A stretch of 57,839 nucleotides of DNA. Origin: Pseudomonadota bacterium. GTDB lineage: Bacteria; Pseudomonadota; Gammaproteobacteria; Burkholderiales; Burkholderiaceae_C. Numbering within the stretch: the first letter of the stretch is position 1; every line of letters begins with the position of its first letter. Of the stretch, positions 22,288-31,403 are shown piece after piece. The notes beneath the pieces are model-generated. The model saw only the letters and a program-made list of their open reading frames with translations. It was not told the origin of the DNA and made no database searches. The stretch is from the NCBI GenBank assembly GCA_018241895.1, contig JAFECX010000213.1, forward strand, positions 1-57,839, given 5' to 3'. A program made the position numbers and the translations under genes.

Positions 22288-23598
22288 ATGAGCCAGCACG
22301 CCGGCTTCCGCCTGCCGCGGATCCTCCTGCCCAGACCCGGCATCGACCTGCGCAAGTGGGCGGTGGTGGCGTGCGACCAGTACACGTCCGAGCCCGATTA
22401 CTGGCGGCAGGTCGAGGCCGAGGTGGGCAACGCGCCCTCGACGCTCAGGCTGATCTTCCCCGAGGTCCACCTCGGCGCCGCCGATGCGCGCGCGCGCATC
22501 GGCGCGATCCAGCAGGCGATGCGCCGCTACCTCGAAGACGGCCTGCTCGTGCCGCACGAGGGCGCGGTCTACGTCGAGCGCACGGTCGGCGGGCGCACGC
22601 GCCGCGGACTGATGCTCGAGATCGACCTCGAGCACTACGACTACGCAGCGCGCTCGAGCAGCCTGGTGCGCCCGACCGAAGGCACGATCGTCGAGCGACT
22701 GGCGCCGCGCATCGAGGTGCGGCGCGACGCGGCGCTCGAGCTGCCGCACATCCTGGTGCTGATCGACGACGCGGAGGGCACGGTGATCGAGCCGCTCGCG
22801 GCGGCGCGCGGCGAGCTGCAGCCGCTGTACGCCACCGAGCTGATGTTGGACGGCGGCGCGCTGCGCGGCTGGGCGGTCGATGCGGCGCGCGGCGCGCGCG
22901 CGGCGGCGGCGCTCGCGGCGCTCGGCCAGCCCGAGCGCTGTGCGCAGCGCTACGGGGTGCCGGCAGGCACGCCGCCGCTGCTGTTTGCCGTGGGCGACGG
23001 CAATCACTCGCTGGCCACCGCCAAGGCGATCTGGGAACAGACCAAGGCACAGGTGGGCCCGGGGCATCCGAGCCGCTACGCGCTGGTCGAGATCGAGAAC
23101 GTGCACGATGCGGCGCTGGCGTTCGAGCCCATCCACCGCCTGCTGTTCGACGTGCAGGCCGACCTGCGCGTCGCCTTGCGCGCCGCCTTCGGCGCGCGCC
23201 TGACGCTCACCGAACTGGGCAGCGCGGCCGAGATGGCGGCGCGCGTGGCCGGCGTCGCGGCGCCGACCCAGGCCGTGGGCCTGGTCGAGCCGGGGCCGCA
23301 CTTTGCGTTGGCCGAGATCGCCGCGCCCGGCGCCTCACTGGCCGTGGGTTCGGTGCAGCCGGTGCTCGACGCCTTCGTCACGATGGGCGGCGCCAGGGAG
23401 ATCGACTACATCCACGGCGACGACACGCTGGTGCGGCTGGCCAGCGAACGCGCGCGCGCCGGGCTGCATTTTGCGACCCTGGGCAAGAGCGACCTCTTTC
23501 GCCAGGTCGTGCGTGAAGGCCCGCTGCCGCGCAAGGCGTTCTCGATGGGTGAGGCGCACGAGAAGCGCTACTACTTCGAGGCGCGGCGCATTCGCTGA
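22288..23598 (+). CDS. DUF1015 family protein
   Basis: This 436-residue protein belongs to DUF1015 (COG4198), a large family of unknown function. Family blocks are WAVVACDQYTSEPDYW, LRLIFPEVHLG, PHEGAVYVERTV, LMLEIDLEHYDY, VRPTEGTIVERL, the very conserved LLFAVGDGNHSLATAKAIWE, YALVEIENVHD and REIDYIHGDDTLV. No signal peptide or membrane segment is present. ATG 22288 lies shortly after GGGGAA; TACGAT at 22250-22255 is a candidate -10. The gene stands alone between the metallopeptidase-like gene and leftward trpS, with no functional link that I can see. Confidence 0.92.
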   Translation: MSQHAGFRLPRILLPRPGIDLRKWAVVACDQYTSEPDYWRQVEAEVGNAPSTLRLIFPEVHLGAADARARIGAIQQAMRRYLEDGLLVPHEGAVYVERTVGGRTRRGLMLEIDLEHYDYAARSSSLVRPTEGTIVERLAPRIEVRRDAALELPHILVLIDDAEGTVIEPLAAARGELQPLYATELMLDGGALRGWAVDAARGARAAAALAALGQPERCAQRYGVPAGTPPLLFAVGDGNHSLATAKAIWEQTKAQVGPGHPSRYALVEIENVHDAALAFEPIHRLLFDVQADLRVALRAAFGARLTLTELGSAAEMAARVAGVAAPTQAVGLVEPGPHFALAEIAAPGASLAVGSVQPVLDAFVTMGGAREIDYIHGDDTLVRLASERARAGLHFATLGKSDLFRQVVREGPLPRKAFSMGEAHEKRYYFEARRIR

Positions 23599-23637
23599 AG
23601 ACCCGCGGCGCGGCGCGGCGGGCACGCTGCGCGCCAG

Positions 23638-24846
23638 TCAGTAATCGAGCCCCATCGCCGCGCGCACCTCGCCCATCGTCTGGCGCGCCACGGTGCGCGC
23701 GCGTTCGGTGCCTTCGGCGACGATGCGCTTCAGCCGCTGCGGCGCGGCCAGCAGTTCGGCCGCGCGTGCGCGCCACGGCGCCTGCTGCGCGACGATGGCG
23801 TCGATCACCGGCTGCTTGCACTCGAGGCAGCCGATGCCGGCCGTGGTGCAGCCGTTCCACACCCACTCGCGCGTCTTCGCGTCGCTGTAGATCTTGTGGT
23901 AGTCCCACACCGGGCACTTCTCGGGGTTGCCGGGGTCGGTGCGGCGCACGCGCGCGGGGTCGGTGACCATGTGGCGCACCTTCTGCGCCACCACCTCGGG
24001 CTCGTCGCGCATCAGGATCGCGTTGCCGTAGCTCTTGCTCATCTTGGCGCCGTCGGTGCCGGGCAGGCGCGCGACCTCGGTGTGCAGCGCCTGCGGCTCG
24101 ACGAGGATGGTGCGGCCGCTGCCCTTGAGGTGGCCGAGCAGCAGCTCGCCGTCCGCCGGCATCCAGCCGCTCACGGCGACCGCGGCCCTGGCGACGATGC
24201 CCTCGCCCCGGGCCAGCGCCGCCGTGTCGCCGGTCTCGCCGTAGGCCTTGCGCTGCTTCTCGTAGTAGCGCGCATCGTCCTTCGCGAGCTTGGCCAGCGC
24301 CGCCGCCACCTGCTGCGCGAAATCCGACGGCCGGCCGTACAGGCTGTTGAAGCGGCGCGCCACCTCGCGCGTGAGCTCGACGTGGCTCGCCTGGTCCTCG
24401 CCCACCGGCACGTAGGTGGCCTTGTAGACCAGGATGTCGGCCGCCTGCAGCAGCGGGTAGCCGAGGAAGCCGTAGGTCGCGAGGTCGCGGTCCTTGAGCT
24501 TTTCCATCTGGTCCTTGTAGGTCGGCACGCGCTCGAGCCAGCCCAGCGGCGTGCCCATCGCCAGCAGCGTGAACAGCTCGGCGTGCTCGGGCAGGCGGCT
24601 CTGGACGAAGATCGTCGCCTTGGCCGGGTCGATGCCGGCGGCGAGCCAGTCGACCACCATGTCGTAGACGCTCGCACCGATGACCTCGCGCTCGTCGTAG
24701 TGCGTGGTGAGGGCGTGCCAGTCGGCGACGAAGAAGAAGCACTCGTGTTCGTCTTGCAGGCGCACCCAGTTCTTCAGCGCGCCGTGGTAGTGGCCGAGGT
24801 GCATGCTGCCGGTGGGGCGCATGCCGGAGAGGACTCGCGATCGCAT
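23638..24846 (-). CDS. trpS: Tryptophan--tRNA ligase
   Basis: This 402-residue class I synthetase charges tRNA-Trp. The HIGH-type motif is HLGHYHG in PTGSMHLGHYHGALKNW and the KMSKS loop is GTDGAKMSKSYGNAILM. Other family blocks are FVADWHALTTHY, YPLLQAADILVYKA and VGEDQASHVELTREVARRFN. It is about 65 residues longer than the E. coli enzyme, because of the extended middle region with GWMPADGELLLGHLKGSGR and the KCPVWDYHKIYSD segment with a CLEC pair; this long form occurs in Betaproteobacteria. The start at MRSRVLSGMRPTGS fits the family N-terminus; upstream codons are spacer. It converges on the DUF1015 gene. Confidence 0.97.
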   Translation of the reverse strand: MRSRVLSGMRPTGSMHLGHYHGALKNWVRLQDEHECFFFVADWHALTTHYDEREVIGASVYDMVVDWLAAGIDPAKATIFVQSRLPEHAELFTLLAMGTPLGWLERVPTYKDQMEKLKDRDLATYGFLGYPLLQAADILVYKATYVPVGEDQASHVELTREVARRFNSLYGRPSDFAQQVAAALAKLAKDDARYYEKQRKAYGETGDTAALARGEGIVARAAVAVSGWMPADGELLLGHLKGSGRTILVEPQALHTEVARLPGTDGAKMSKSYGNAILMRDEPEVVAQKVRHMVTDPARVRRTDPGNPEKCPVWDYHKIYSDAKTREWVWNGCTTAGIGCLECKQPVIDAIVAQQAPWRARAAELLAAPQRLKRIVAEGTERARTVARQTMGEVRAAMGLDY

Positions 24847-25011
24847 GGGGGACGCTCGGGGCGAAGGAAGGCGTCGATTCTCGCAGAGCGTCGCCGGCGC
24901 GCCGGCCGCGCGCCTCGATGCGGCCGGCGCCGGCCGGGCCGAGGGTCGCGGGCGAGGGACCGCCAGGCCGCCGGGCCGGCGCATGCACCCCCGCCACGGC
25001 GCATTAGCAAA

Positions 25012-25028
25012 CAACGAGAGATTCGTTG
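25012..25028 (+). promoter_or_regulatory. Palindrome upstream of the sulfur assimilation operon
   Basis: CAACGA (25012-25017) and TCGTTG (25023-25028) form a perfect 6-bp inverted repeat with a 5-bp spacer in an AT-richer island (about 25000-25030), 37 bp before the TSUP permease ATG. It lies where the regulator of a cys operon would bind. CysB is the expected regulator in this order, but its sites are poorly conserved, so the assignment is only positional. Confidence 0.4.
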
Positions 25029-25064
25029 GTCGATCGGCATGGGCACGAAAGAATCGCGCCCGTC

Positions 25065-25859
25065 ATGCAGGAACTGGCCTTCGTCCTTGCCGGATTCGTC
25101 GTCGGCACCATCGTCGCCCTGACCGGGGTCGGCGGCGGTTCGCTGATGACGCCGCTGCTCATCTTCCTGTTCGGCATCACGCCCAACGTGGCCGTCGGCA
25201 CCGACTTGCTGTTCGCGGCCGGCACCAAGTCCGGCGGCACGCTGCAGCTGGCGCGGCGCAGGCTGGTGCCCTGGCGCGTCGTGGGCCAGCTCAGCCTGGG
25301 CAGCATCCCGGCGGCGCTGCTCACGCTGTACGTGCTGCACCGCGTCGGCCCGGCCGATGCGGCGCTGCAGCGCACGATCTCCGTCACGCTCGGCGTGGCG
25401 TTGCTGCTGACGGCGCTGGCCACGTTCGTGAAGGCCGTGCGCGGCCACCGTCCGCGCAGTCAGGCGGCCTCGCCGGCGCCCGGCGCCGAACCCACCGAGG
25501 CGCGCCACTGGAGCCTGCCGATCCTGTTCGGCGCGCTGATCGGCCCGCTCGTCACGTTGACCTCGGTCGGCGCCGGCGCCATCGGCGTCGTCGTGCTGCT
25601 GATGCTGTATCCGCTGCTGCCGCTGCCGCGCATCGTCGCGGCCGACATCGCGTACGCCGTGCCGCTCACGCTCGTGGGCGGGCTCGGCCACGCGGCGATC
25701 GGCACCGTCGACTGGGCGCTGCTCGGGCTGCTGCTGTGCGGCTCGCTGCCGGGCGTGTGGCTCGGTGCGCGCCTCGTCGCGTGGGTGCCGCAGCGGCTGG
25801 TGCGCACGCTGCTTTCGCTGCTGCTGGCTTACGCGGGCAGTCGGCTCGTGATGGCGTGA
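25065..25859 (+). CDS. TSUP family permease (TauE/SafE, sulfur-compound transport)
   Basis: This 264-residue inner-membrane protein has about eight hydrophobic segments and the duplicated TSUP motif: FVVGTIVALTGVGGGSLMTP near the N-terminus and LIGPLVTLTSVGAGAIGVVV in the second half. GTDLLFAAGTKSGGTLQLARR follows the first. TSUP proteins move sulfite, sulfate, thiosulfate or sulfonates. Its place as the first gene of the cysI-DUF934-cysHDN operon makes transport of a sulfur oxyanion likely, perhaps sulfite efflux or sulfate uptake. ATG 25065 is chosen for the family N-terminus. The stop is 25 bp before cysI. Confidence 0.9.
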   Translation: MQELAFVLAGFVVGTIVALTGVGGGSLMTPLLIFLFGITPNVAVGTDLLFAAGTKSGGTLQLARRRLVPWRVVGQLSLGSIPAALLTLYVLHRVGPADAALQRTISVTLGVALLLTALATFVKAVRGHRPRSQAASPAPGAEPTEARHWSLPILFGALIGPLVTLTSVGAGAIGVVVLLMLYPLLPLPRIVAADIAYAVPLTLVGGLGHAAIGTVDWALLGLLLCGSLPGVWLGARLVAWVPQRLVRTLLSLLLAYAGSRLVMA

Positions 25860-25884
25860 ACGCGCGCGGATCCCCGCTTCGACC

Positions 25885-27699
25885 ATGTACCGATACACCG
25901 ATTTCGACAAGCAATTCGTCAAGCTGCGCGCCGAGCAGTTCCGCGACCAGATCGAGCGCTGGCAGCGCGGCGAGCTCAGCGACGAGCAGCTGCTGCCGCT
26001 GCGCCTGCAAAACGGCTGGTACATCCAGCGCTACGCGCCGATGGCGCGCATCGCCGTGCCCTACGGCGAGATCGACAGCACGCAGCTGCGCATGCTCGCG
26101 CGCATCGCGCGCGAGTACGACCGGCCCGACCCCGATCTGCTCGCGCAGGCGCAGGCGACGCAGGACGCGCTGCAGGCCGCGCAGCCGGGCCTGACGCTGG
26201 CCGCGCCGCCGCTGCGCTACGGCTACGGCCACTTCACGACGCGCACCAACTGCCAGTTCAACTGGATTCCCCTGGTCAAGGCGCCCGAGGTGATGGCGCT
26301 GCTGGCCAGCGTGTCGATGCATGGCATCCAGACCAGCGGCAACGACATCCGCAACATCACCTGCGATGCGCTCGAAGGCATCGCCGCCGACGGCATCTTC
26401 GACTGCCGGCCGTTCGCCGAGATCACGCGCCAGTGGAGTTCGCTGCACCCCGAGTTCTCGTACCTGCCGCGCAAGTTCAAGATCGCGTTCAACGGCGCCG
26501 CCGAGGATCGCGCCGCGCTCGGCTGGTACGACATCGGCGTGCAGGCGCGCCGCAGCGCCGAAGGCGTCGCCGGCTTCACCGTGCTCGTCGGTGGCGGCAT
26601 GGGCCGCACGCCGGTCATCGGCACCGTGGTGCGCGAGTTCCTGCCGGCCGAGCAGCTGCTCAACTACATCGAGGCGATCGTGCGCACCTACAACGCCTAC
26701 GGTCGACGCGACAACAAGTGGAAGGCGCGCATCAAGATCCTGGTCAAGAGCGAAGGCCCGAAGTTCGTCGACGCGGTCGAGCGCGAGTTCGAAGCCATCG
26801 TGCAGCAGGACGGCGCGCCGCACACCATCACCATCGGCGAGCTGGCGCGCGTCGCCAGCCACTTCACCGCGCCCGCGCTCAGGCCGAGCGGCCGCAGCGC
26901 GCAGGTCGACACCGACGGCCAGCTGTACCGGCGCTGGCTGCAGCAGAACGTGCGCGCGCACCGCAACGCCGAGCTGCGCATCGTCACGCTGTCGTTCAAG
27001 CGCCCGGGCTTCGCGCCGGGTGACGCCGATGCCGAGACGCTCGAGGCGCTGGCGCAACTGGCCGAGGACTTCTCGGCGCGCCAGGCGCGCCTGACGCACG
27101 AGCAGAACCTGCTGCTGCCCTGGGTCTTCGAGAGCGACCTGCCGGCGCTGTACGAAGCGGCGCGCGCGCTCGGGCTGGCGCGGCCCAACATCGGGCTGCT
27201 GTCGGACATGATCTCCTGCCCCGGCGGCGACTTCTGCGCCCTGGCCAACGCGCGCTCGCTGCCGATCGCCGCCGCGCTCACCGAGCGCTACCAGGATCTC
27301 GACGAGCTGTTCGACCTCGGTCCGATCGACCTGCACATGAGCGGCTGCATCAACTCGTGCGGCCACCACCACAGCGGCCACATCGGCGTCCTCGGCGTCG
27401 ACAAGGACGGCAAGGAGTGGTACCAGATCACGCTCGGCGGCTCCGACGGCTCGCGGCTGTCGGGCCCGGCCGTGGGCGGCAAGGTCATCGGCCCCGCGTT
27501 CTCGGCCGCCGAAGTGCCCGACGTGGTCGAGGCGCTGCTCGACACCTTCCGTCGCCTGCGCGCGCCGGGTGAACTCTTCGTCGACGCGCTGCGGCGCCTC
27601 GGGCACGAGCCGTTCAAGGCCGCGGCCAACGCTGCGCGCCACGAGCAGGCAACGCATGCCCGCCATTCCTCCCCAGCCAGCTCCGCGACCCCTGCATGA
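25885..27699 (+). CDS. cysI: Sulfite reductase hemoprotein subunit (CysI type)
   Basis: This 604-residue siroheme and [4Fe-4S] enzyme reduces sulfite to sulfide with six electrons. The cluster ligands are C445 and C451 (ISCPGGDFC) and C488 and C492 (SGCINSCGHHHSGHIG). The siroheme-binding basic residues lie in the FTTRTNCQFNWIPL and RKFKIAFNG blocks, as in the nitrite/sulfite reductase family. No flavoprotein cysJ is present; the ferredoxin-NADP reductase encoded at 31404 probably supplies electrons. The stop overlaps the DUF934 start by 4 bp. The last 25 residues (HEQATHARHSSPASSATPA) are a low-complexity tail. Confidence 0.94.
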   Translation: MYRYTDFDKQFVKLRAEQFRDQIERWQRGELSDEQLLPLRLQNGWYIQRYAPMARIAVPYGEIDSTQLRMLARIAREYDRPDPDLLAQAQATQDALQAAQPGLTLAAPPLRYGYGHFTTRTNCQFNWIPLVKAPEVMALLASVSMHGIQTSGNDIRNITCDALEGIAADGIFDCRPFAEITRQWSSLHPEFSYLPRKFKIAFNGAAEDRAALGWYDIGVQARRSAEGVAGFTVLVGGGMGRTPVIGTVVREFLPAEQLLNYIEAIVRTYNAYGRRDNKWKARIKILVKSEGPKFVDAVEREFEAIVQQDGAPHTITIGELARVASHFTAPALRPSGRSAQVDTDGQLYRRWLQQNVRAHRNAELRIVTLSFKRPGFAPGDADAETLEALAQLAEDFSARQARLTHEQNLLLPWVFESDLPALYEAARALGLARPNIGLLSDMISCPGGDFCALANARSLPIAAALTERYQDLDELFDLGPIDLHMSGCINSCGHHHSGHIGVLGVDKDGKEWYQITLGGSDGSRLSGPAVGGKVIGPAFSAAEVPDVVEALLDTFRRLRAPGELFVDALRRLGHEPFKAAANAARHEQATHARHSSPASSATPA

Positions 27700-28160
27700 A
27701 CGCCCCGAGATCGACCCTGACCCTGCACGCGGCCGGCGCCGTGCCCGCCGACCGCGCCGGACTCAACGTGCTGACGCTGGCCAACGACGCCGACGTTGCC
27801 GCGCTCGCGGCCAGCGGCGCGCTGGCGGGCGTGGAGCGCATCGAACTGCAGTTCCCGGTCTTCACCGACGGGCGCGCCTACACGCAGGCCGTGCTGCTGC
27901 GCCGGCGCCATCGCTACACGGGCGAGCTGCGTGCCACCGGCGACGTGCTGATCGACCAGCTCGTGCACATGCACCGCAGCGGCTTCACGAGCGCGGTGCT
28001 GGCCGCCGGCGTCGACCCGGCCGCCGCGGCGCGCCAGTTCGCGCGCTACGCCGCGTTCTACCAGGGCGACGTGCTCGAACCGCTGCCGCTCTTCGCGCGC
28101 CGCGCGCCGGCGTCCGCGCCGCATCCGATGAACCACGAACCCGCACTGGAGGCTGCATGA
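27696..28160 (+). CDS. DUF934 family protein of the cys operon
   Basis: This 154-residue protein is of DUF934 (COG3749), a family found almost only next to cysI and cysH in Proteobacteria. Blocks are IELQFPVFTDGRAYTQAVLL, RRRHRYTGELRATGDVLIDQ and HRSGFTSAVLAAGVD. It has no cysteine cluster or membrane segment. An accessory role in sulfite reduction is assumed in the literature from gene context but the biochemical role is unclear. It overlaps cysI upstream and cysH downstream by 4 bp each (ATGA), so strict co-expression is expected. Confidence 0.92.
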   Translation: MNAPRSTLTLHAAGAVPADRAGLNVLTLANDADVAALAASGALAGVERIELQFPVFTDGRAYTQAVLLRRRHRYTGELRATGDVLIDQLVHMHRSGFTSAVLAAGVDPAAAARQFARYAAFYQGDVLEPLPLFARRAPASAPHPMNHEPALEAA

Positions 28161-29095
28161 GCGTCATCGATACCCTGCGTCGCGCGGCGACGGCCGAAGC
28201 CGCGGCGGCACCGTCGGCGATCAGGCTCCATGCCCGACCCTCGCCGCAGTACGCCACCCATCTGGAAGAAGCGCGCGCCGTGCTGCGCCAGGCGGCAGTG
28301 CTGGGCCCGGTCAGCCAGGCCAGCAGCCTGGGTGCCGAGGACGTGGTCATCACCGACCTGATCCGCTCGCTGCAACTGCCCATCACCGTCTTCGTGCTCG
28401 ACACCGGCCGCCTGCACACGGAGACGCTGGCGCTGCTCGAGCGCACGCAGGCGCTGCCCGGCCTGACGGTCGAGGTGTTCCGGCCGCGCATCGACGCCGT
28501 GCTCGACTACGTGCTGCGGCACGGCCAGGATGCCATCTACGAAAGCGCCGAGCTGCGCAAGACCTGCTGCGCGATGCGCAAGCTCGAGCCACTCGAGCGC
28601 GCGCTCGCCGGCCAGCGCGGCTGGATCACCGGGCTGCGGCAGCAGCAGTCGAGTGCGCGCGCCGACGTGCCGCTGGTCGACGGCAGCGAGCAGGCCGCAG
28701 AGCAGGCCAGCCCGGGGCGCATCAAGTTCAACCCGCTGGCGCACTGGACGCAGGGCGATGTGTGGCACTACATCGCCGAACACCGGGTCGACTACAACCC
28801 GCTGCACGACCGCTTCTTCCCGAGCATCGGCTGCGCGCCGTGCACGCGCGCCGTCACGCCGGGCGAAGACCTGCGCTCGGGCCGCTGGTGGTGGGAGAGC
28901 GAAGCGGCCAAGGAATGCGGGCTGCACGTCAGGCCTGCCGGCACGCCGGGCGGCCACGACGGCAGCCCGGCGCAGGCCGGCGCCGACGCCCGCACCGATC
29001 ACGTCGATCACGCCGGCCACCGCGGCCACACCCACCACGCCGACCATCCGACCACTCCATCGTCGGCCGCCCTCCGACGCTCGATCCGAACATGA
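28157..29095 (+). CDS. cysH: Assimilatory adenylyl-sulfate (APS/PAPS) reductase
   Basis: This 312-residue enzyme reduces adenylyl sulfate to sulfite using thioredoxin or glutathione. The PP-loop-like region is VSQASSLGAEDVVITDL. The cysteine pairs C137-C138 (KTCCAMRK) and C226-C229 (GCAPCTR) are the ligands of a [4Fe-4S] cluster that marks APS-using enzymes, in agreement with the absence of an APS kinase gene cysC here. The usual C-terminal ECGLH holds the catalytic cysteine. After it comes an unusual tail of about 50 residues rich in His and Asp (DHVDHAGHRGHTHHADH), which may bind metal or be spurious. It overlaps both neighbours by 4 bp. Confidence 0.94.
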   Translation: MSVIDTLRRAATAEAAAAPSAIRLHARPSPQYATHLEEARAVLRQAAVLGPVSQASSLGAEDVVITDLIRSLQLPITVFVLDTGRLHTETLALLERTQALPGLTVEVFRPRIDAVLDYVLRHGQDAIYESAELRKTCCAMRKLEPLERALAGQRGWITGLRQQQSSARADVPLVDGSEQAAEQASPGRIKFNPLAHWTQGDVWHYIAEHRVDYNPLHDRFFPSIGCAPCTRAVTPGEDLRSGRWWWESEAAKECGLHVRPAGTPGGHDGSPAQAGADARTDHVDHAGHRGHTHHADHPTTPSSAALRRSIRT

Positions 29096-30024
29096 ACGCC
29101 CGCACCGACGCCCACCTGCTGAGCCCGCCCGGCCACACGCACCTCGACGCGCTGGAGGAGGAGACCATCTTCGTGCTGCGCGAAGTGGCCGCCGCCTTCG
29201 AGCGCCCCGCACTGCTGTTTTCCGGCGGCAAGGACTCCGCCGTGATGCTGCACTGTGCACAGAAGGCCTTCGGCAGCGGGCGCATCCCGTATCCGCTGCT
29301 GATGATCGACACCGGGCACAACTTCACCGAAGTGCTCGCGTTCCGCGACCGCCGCGCGGCCGAGCTGGGTGCGCGGCTGATCGTGCGCAGCGTCGAGGAT
29401 TCGATGGCGCGCGGCACCGTGCGCCTGGCGCACGCGGGCGAAAGCCGCAATGCGCACCAGGCGGTGACGCTGCTGGAGGCGATCGAGGAGTTCGGCTTCG
29501 ATGCGCTCGTCGGCGGTGCGCGCCGCGACGAGGAGAAGGCGCGCGCCAAGGAGCGCGTCTTCAGCCACCGCGACGCCTTCGGCCAGTGGCAGCCCAAGGC
29601 GCAGCGGCCCGAGCTGTGGACGCTGTTCAACACGCGCGTGCACCCGGGCGAGCACTTCCGCGTCTTCCCGATCAGCAACTGGACCGAGCTCGACGTGTGG
29701 CAGTACATCGCGCGCGAGCACATCGCGCTGCCGACGATCTACTACAGCCACCGGCGCGCCGTCGTCGAGCGCCGCGGGCTGTGGGTGCCGGTCACGCCGC
29801 TCACCCCGGCGCACGACGGCGAGGTCGTGCACACGCGCAACGTGCGCTTTCGCACCGTGGGCGACGTGACCTGCACCTGTCCGGTCGAGAGCACGGCGGC
29901 CAGCGCCGGCGAGATCGTGCTGGAGACGCTGCTGGCCGAAGTCAGCGAGCGCGGCGCCACGCGCATGGACGATCGCACCTGCGACGCGTCGATGGAAAAA
30001 CGCAAGAAGGACGGGTATTTCTGA
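29092..30024 (+). CDS. cysD: Sulfate adenylyltransferase small subunit
   Basis: This 310-residue ATP sulfurylase catalytic subunit makes APS from sulfate and ATP with CysN. The PP-loop is LLFSGGKDSAVMLH; further family blocks are PLLMIDTGHNFTEVLAFRD, LVGGARRDEEKARAKER, HFRVFPISNWTELDVWQYI and the C-terminal DDRTCDASMEKRKKDGYF. Length equals the E. coli enzyme. The start overlaps the cysH stop (ATGA) and its stop overlaps the cysN start (TGATG), so the four genes are translated in chain. Confidence 0.97.
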   Translation: MNARTDAHLLSPPGHTHLDALEEETIFVLREVAAAFERPALLFSGGKDSAVMLHCAQKAFGSGRIPYPLLMIDTGHNFTEVLAFRDRRAAELGARLIVRSVEDSMARGTVRLAHAGESRNAHQAVTLLEAIEEFGFDALVGGARRDEEKARAKERVFSHRDAFGQWQPKAQRPELWTLFNTRVHPGEHFRVFPISNWTELDVWQYIAREHIALPTIYYSHRRAVVERRGLWVPVTPLTPAHDGEVVHTRNVRFRTVGDVTCTCPVESTAASAGEIVLETLLAEVSERGATRMDDRTCDASMEKRKKDGYF

Positions 30025-31367
30025 TGACATTCGCAGTCGAACACGAGGCGCGCGAAGCGGGGCGTGACGAAGCCGCCGCGGACGCCGCCGGCGAGCACGA
30101 AGACCGCGCCGCGGCGCTGCGCTTCATCACCTGCGGCAGCGTCGACGACGGCAAGAGCACGCTGATCGGCCGCCTGCTTGTGGACAGCCGCGCGGTGCTG
30201 CAGGACCAGCTCGCCGGCGTGCAGCGTGGCGGCGCGACCGACCTCGCGCTGTTCACCGACGGCCTCGCCGCCGAGCGCGAGCAGGGCATTACGATCGACG
30301 TCGCCTGGCGCTACTTCGCCAGCGCGCAGCGCAAGTTCATCATCGGCGACGCGCCGGGCCACGAGCAGTACACGCGCAACATGGTCACCGCGGCGTCGGG
30401 AGCCGACGCCGCGGTGGTGCTGCTCGACGCGACCAAGCTCGACTGGCGGCAGCCGACGCTCGCGCTGCTGGCGCAGACGCGCCGTCACGCGCTGCTCGCG
30501 CACCTGCTGCGCGTGCCGTCGATCGTGTTCGCCGTCAACAAGCTCGATGCCGTCGGCGACGCGCGTACGGCGTTCGCACACGTCGGCGCCGCGTTGCGCG
30601 ATTTCTGCGCCGCCGCGGGCATCGCGCTGCGCGCCGTCGTGCCGATCTCGGCGCTCGAGGGCTGGAACGTGGTGCAGCGCCGTGACGCCTGGTGCGGCTA
30701 CGAGGGGCCGAGCCTGCTCGAGCTGCTCGAGGCGCTGCCGGTGGCGCCGAGCGAAGCCGCGGCGCCGTTCGCGCTGCCGGTGCAGTGGGTGGAAAAGCCC
30801 GCGTCGGCGAACGCCACCGCAGCCGAGGTGCCGCACGGCCGCCGCGTGTTCTGGGGGCGTGTCGCCGCCGGTGCCGTGGCGCCCGGCCAGACCGTGACGG
30901 TGCTGCCGGGCGGCCAGAGCGCACGCGTGGCGCAGGTGCTCGACCATGTGCGCTGCGCGCGCGACGTGAGCGCCGGCGCCAGCGCCGGCATCGTGCTCGA
31001 TCGCGAGCTCGACGTCTCGCGCGGCGACTGGCTGCTCGCGCCCGACGCCTACGCGCCGCGGCGCGAGCTCGAGGCCACCATCGCCTGGATGGACGACGAG
31101 CCGCTGATCACCGGCCGCGCCTACTGGGCCCTGCACGGGCACCGCTGGGTCAAGGCACGCGTGACGCGCATCGCGCACCGGCTCGACGTGAACACGCTCG
31201 CCGAGGAAGACGCGGGCGAACTGGCGCCCAACGCCATCGGCCACGTCACGCTGGCGCTGCAGGAGCCGTTGCCCACGTTGGCGTATGCGCACTCGCGCCG
31301 GCTCGGCGCGCTGGTGCTCGTGGACACCGCCTCGCATCGCACGTCGGCTGCGGTGCTGGTGCGCTGA
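30024..31367 (+). CDS. cysN: Sulfate adenylyltransferase large (GTPase) subunit
   Basis: This 447-residue EF-Tu-like GTPase drives APS formation by CysD. G motifs visible are GSVDDGKSTLIGRLL (G1), REQGITIDVAWRYF (G2), GDAPGHEQYTRNM (G3) and FAVNKLDAVGD (G4), followed by two beta-barrel domains (HGRRVFWGRVAAGAVAPGQ, DRELDVSRGDWLL). There is no C-terminal APS kinase domain, so it is CysN and not the bifunctional NodQ/CysNC type; PAPS would have to be made elsewhere or is not needed. The acidic/alanine N-terminal 30 residues precede the G domain. Confidence 0.96.
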   Translation: MTFAVEHEAREAGRDEAAADAAGEHEDRAAALRFITCGSVDDGKSTLIGRLLVDSRAVLQDQLAGVQRGGATDLALFTDGLAAEREQGITIDVAWRYFASAQRKFIIGDAPGHEQYTRNMVTAASGADAAVVLLDATKLDWRQPTLALLAQTRRHALLAHLLRVPSIVFAVNKLDAVGDARTAFAHVGAALRDFCAAAGIALRAVVPISALEGWNVVQRRDAWCGYEGPSLLELLEALPVAPSEAAAPFALPVQWVEKPASANATAAEVPHGRRVFWGRVAAGAVAPGQTVTVLPGGQSARVAQVLDHVRCARDVSAGASAGIVLDRELDVSRGDWLLAPDAYAPRRELEATIAWMDDEPLITGRAYWALHGHRWVKARVTRIAHRLDVNTLAEEDAGELAPNAIGHVTLALQEPLPTLAYAHSRRLGALVLVDTASHRTSAAVLVR

Positions 31368-31403
31368 CGTCGCGGCATTGCCCCCTTGCGAAGGACCCCA
31401 GAC

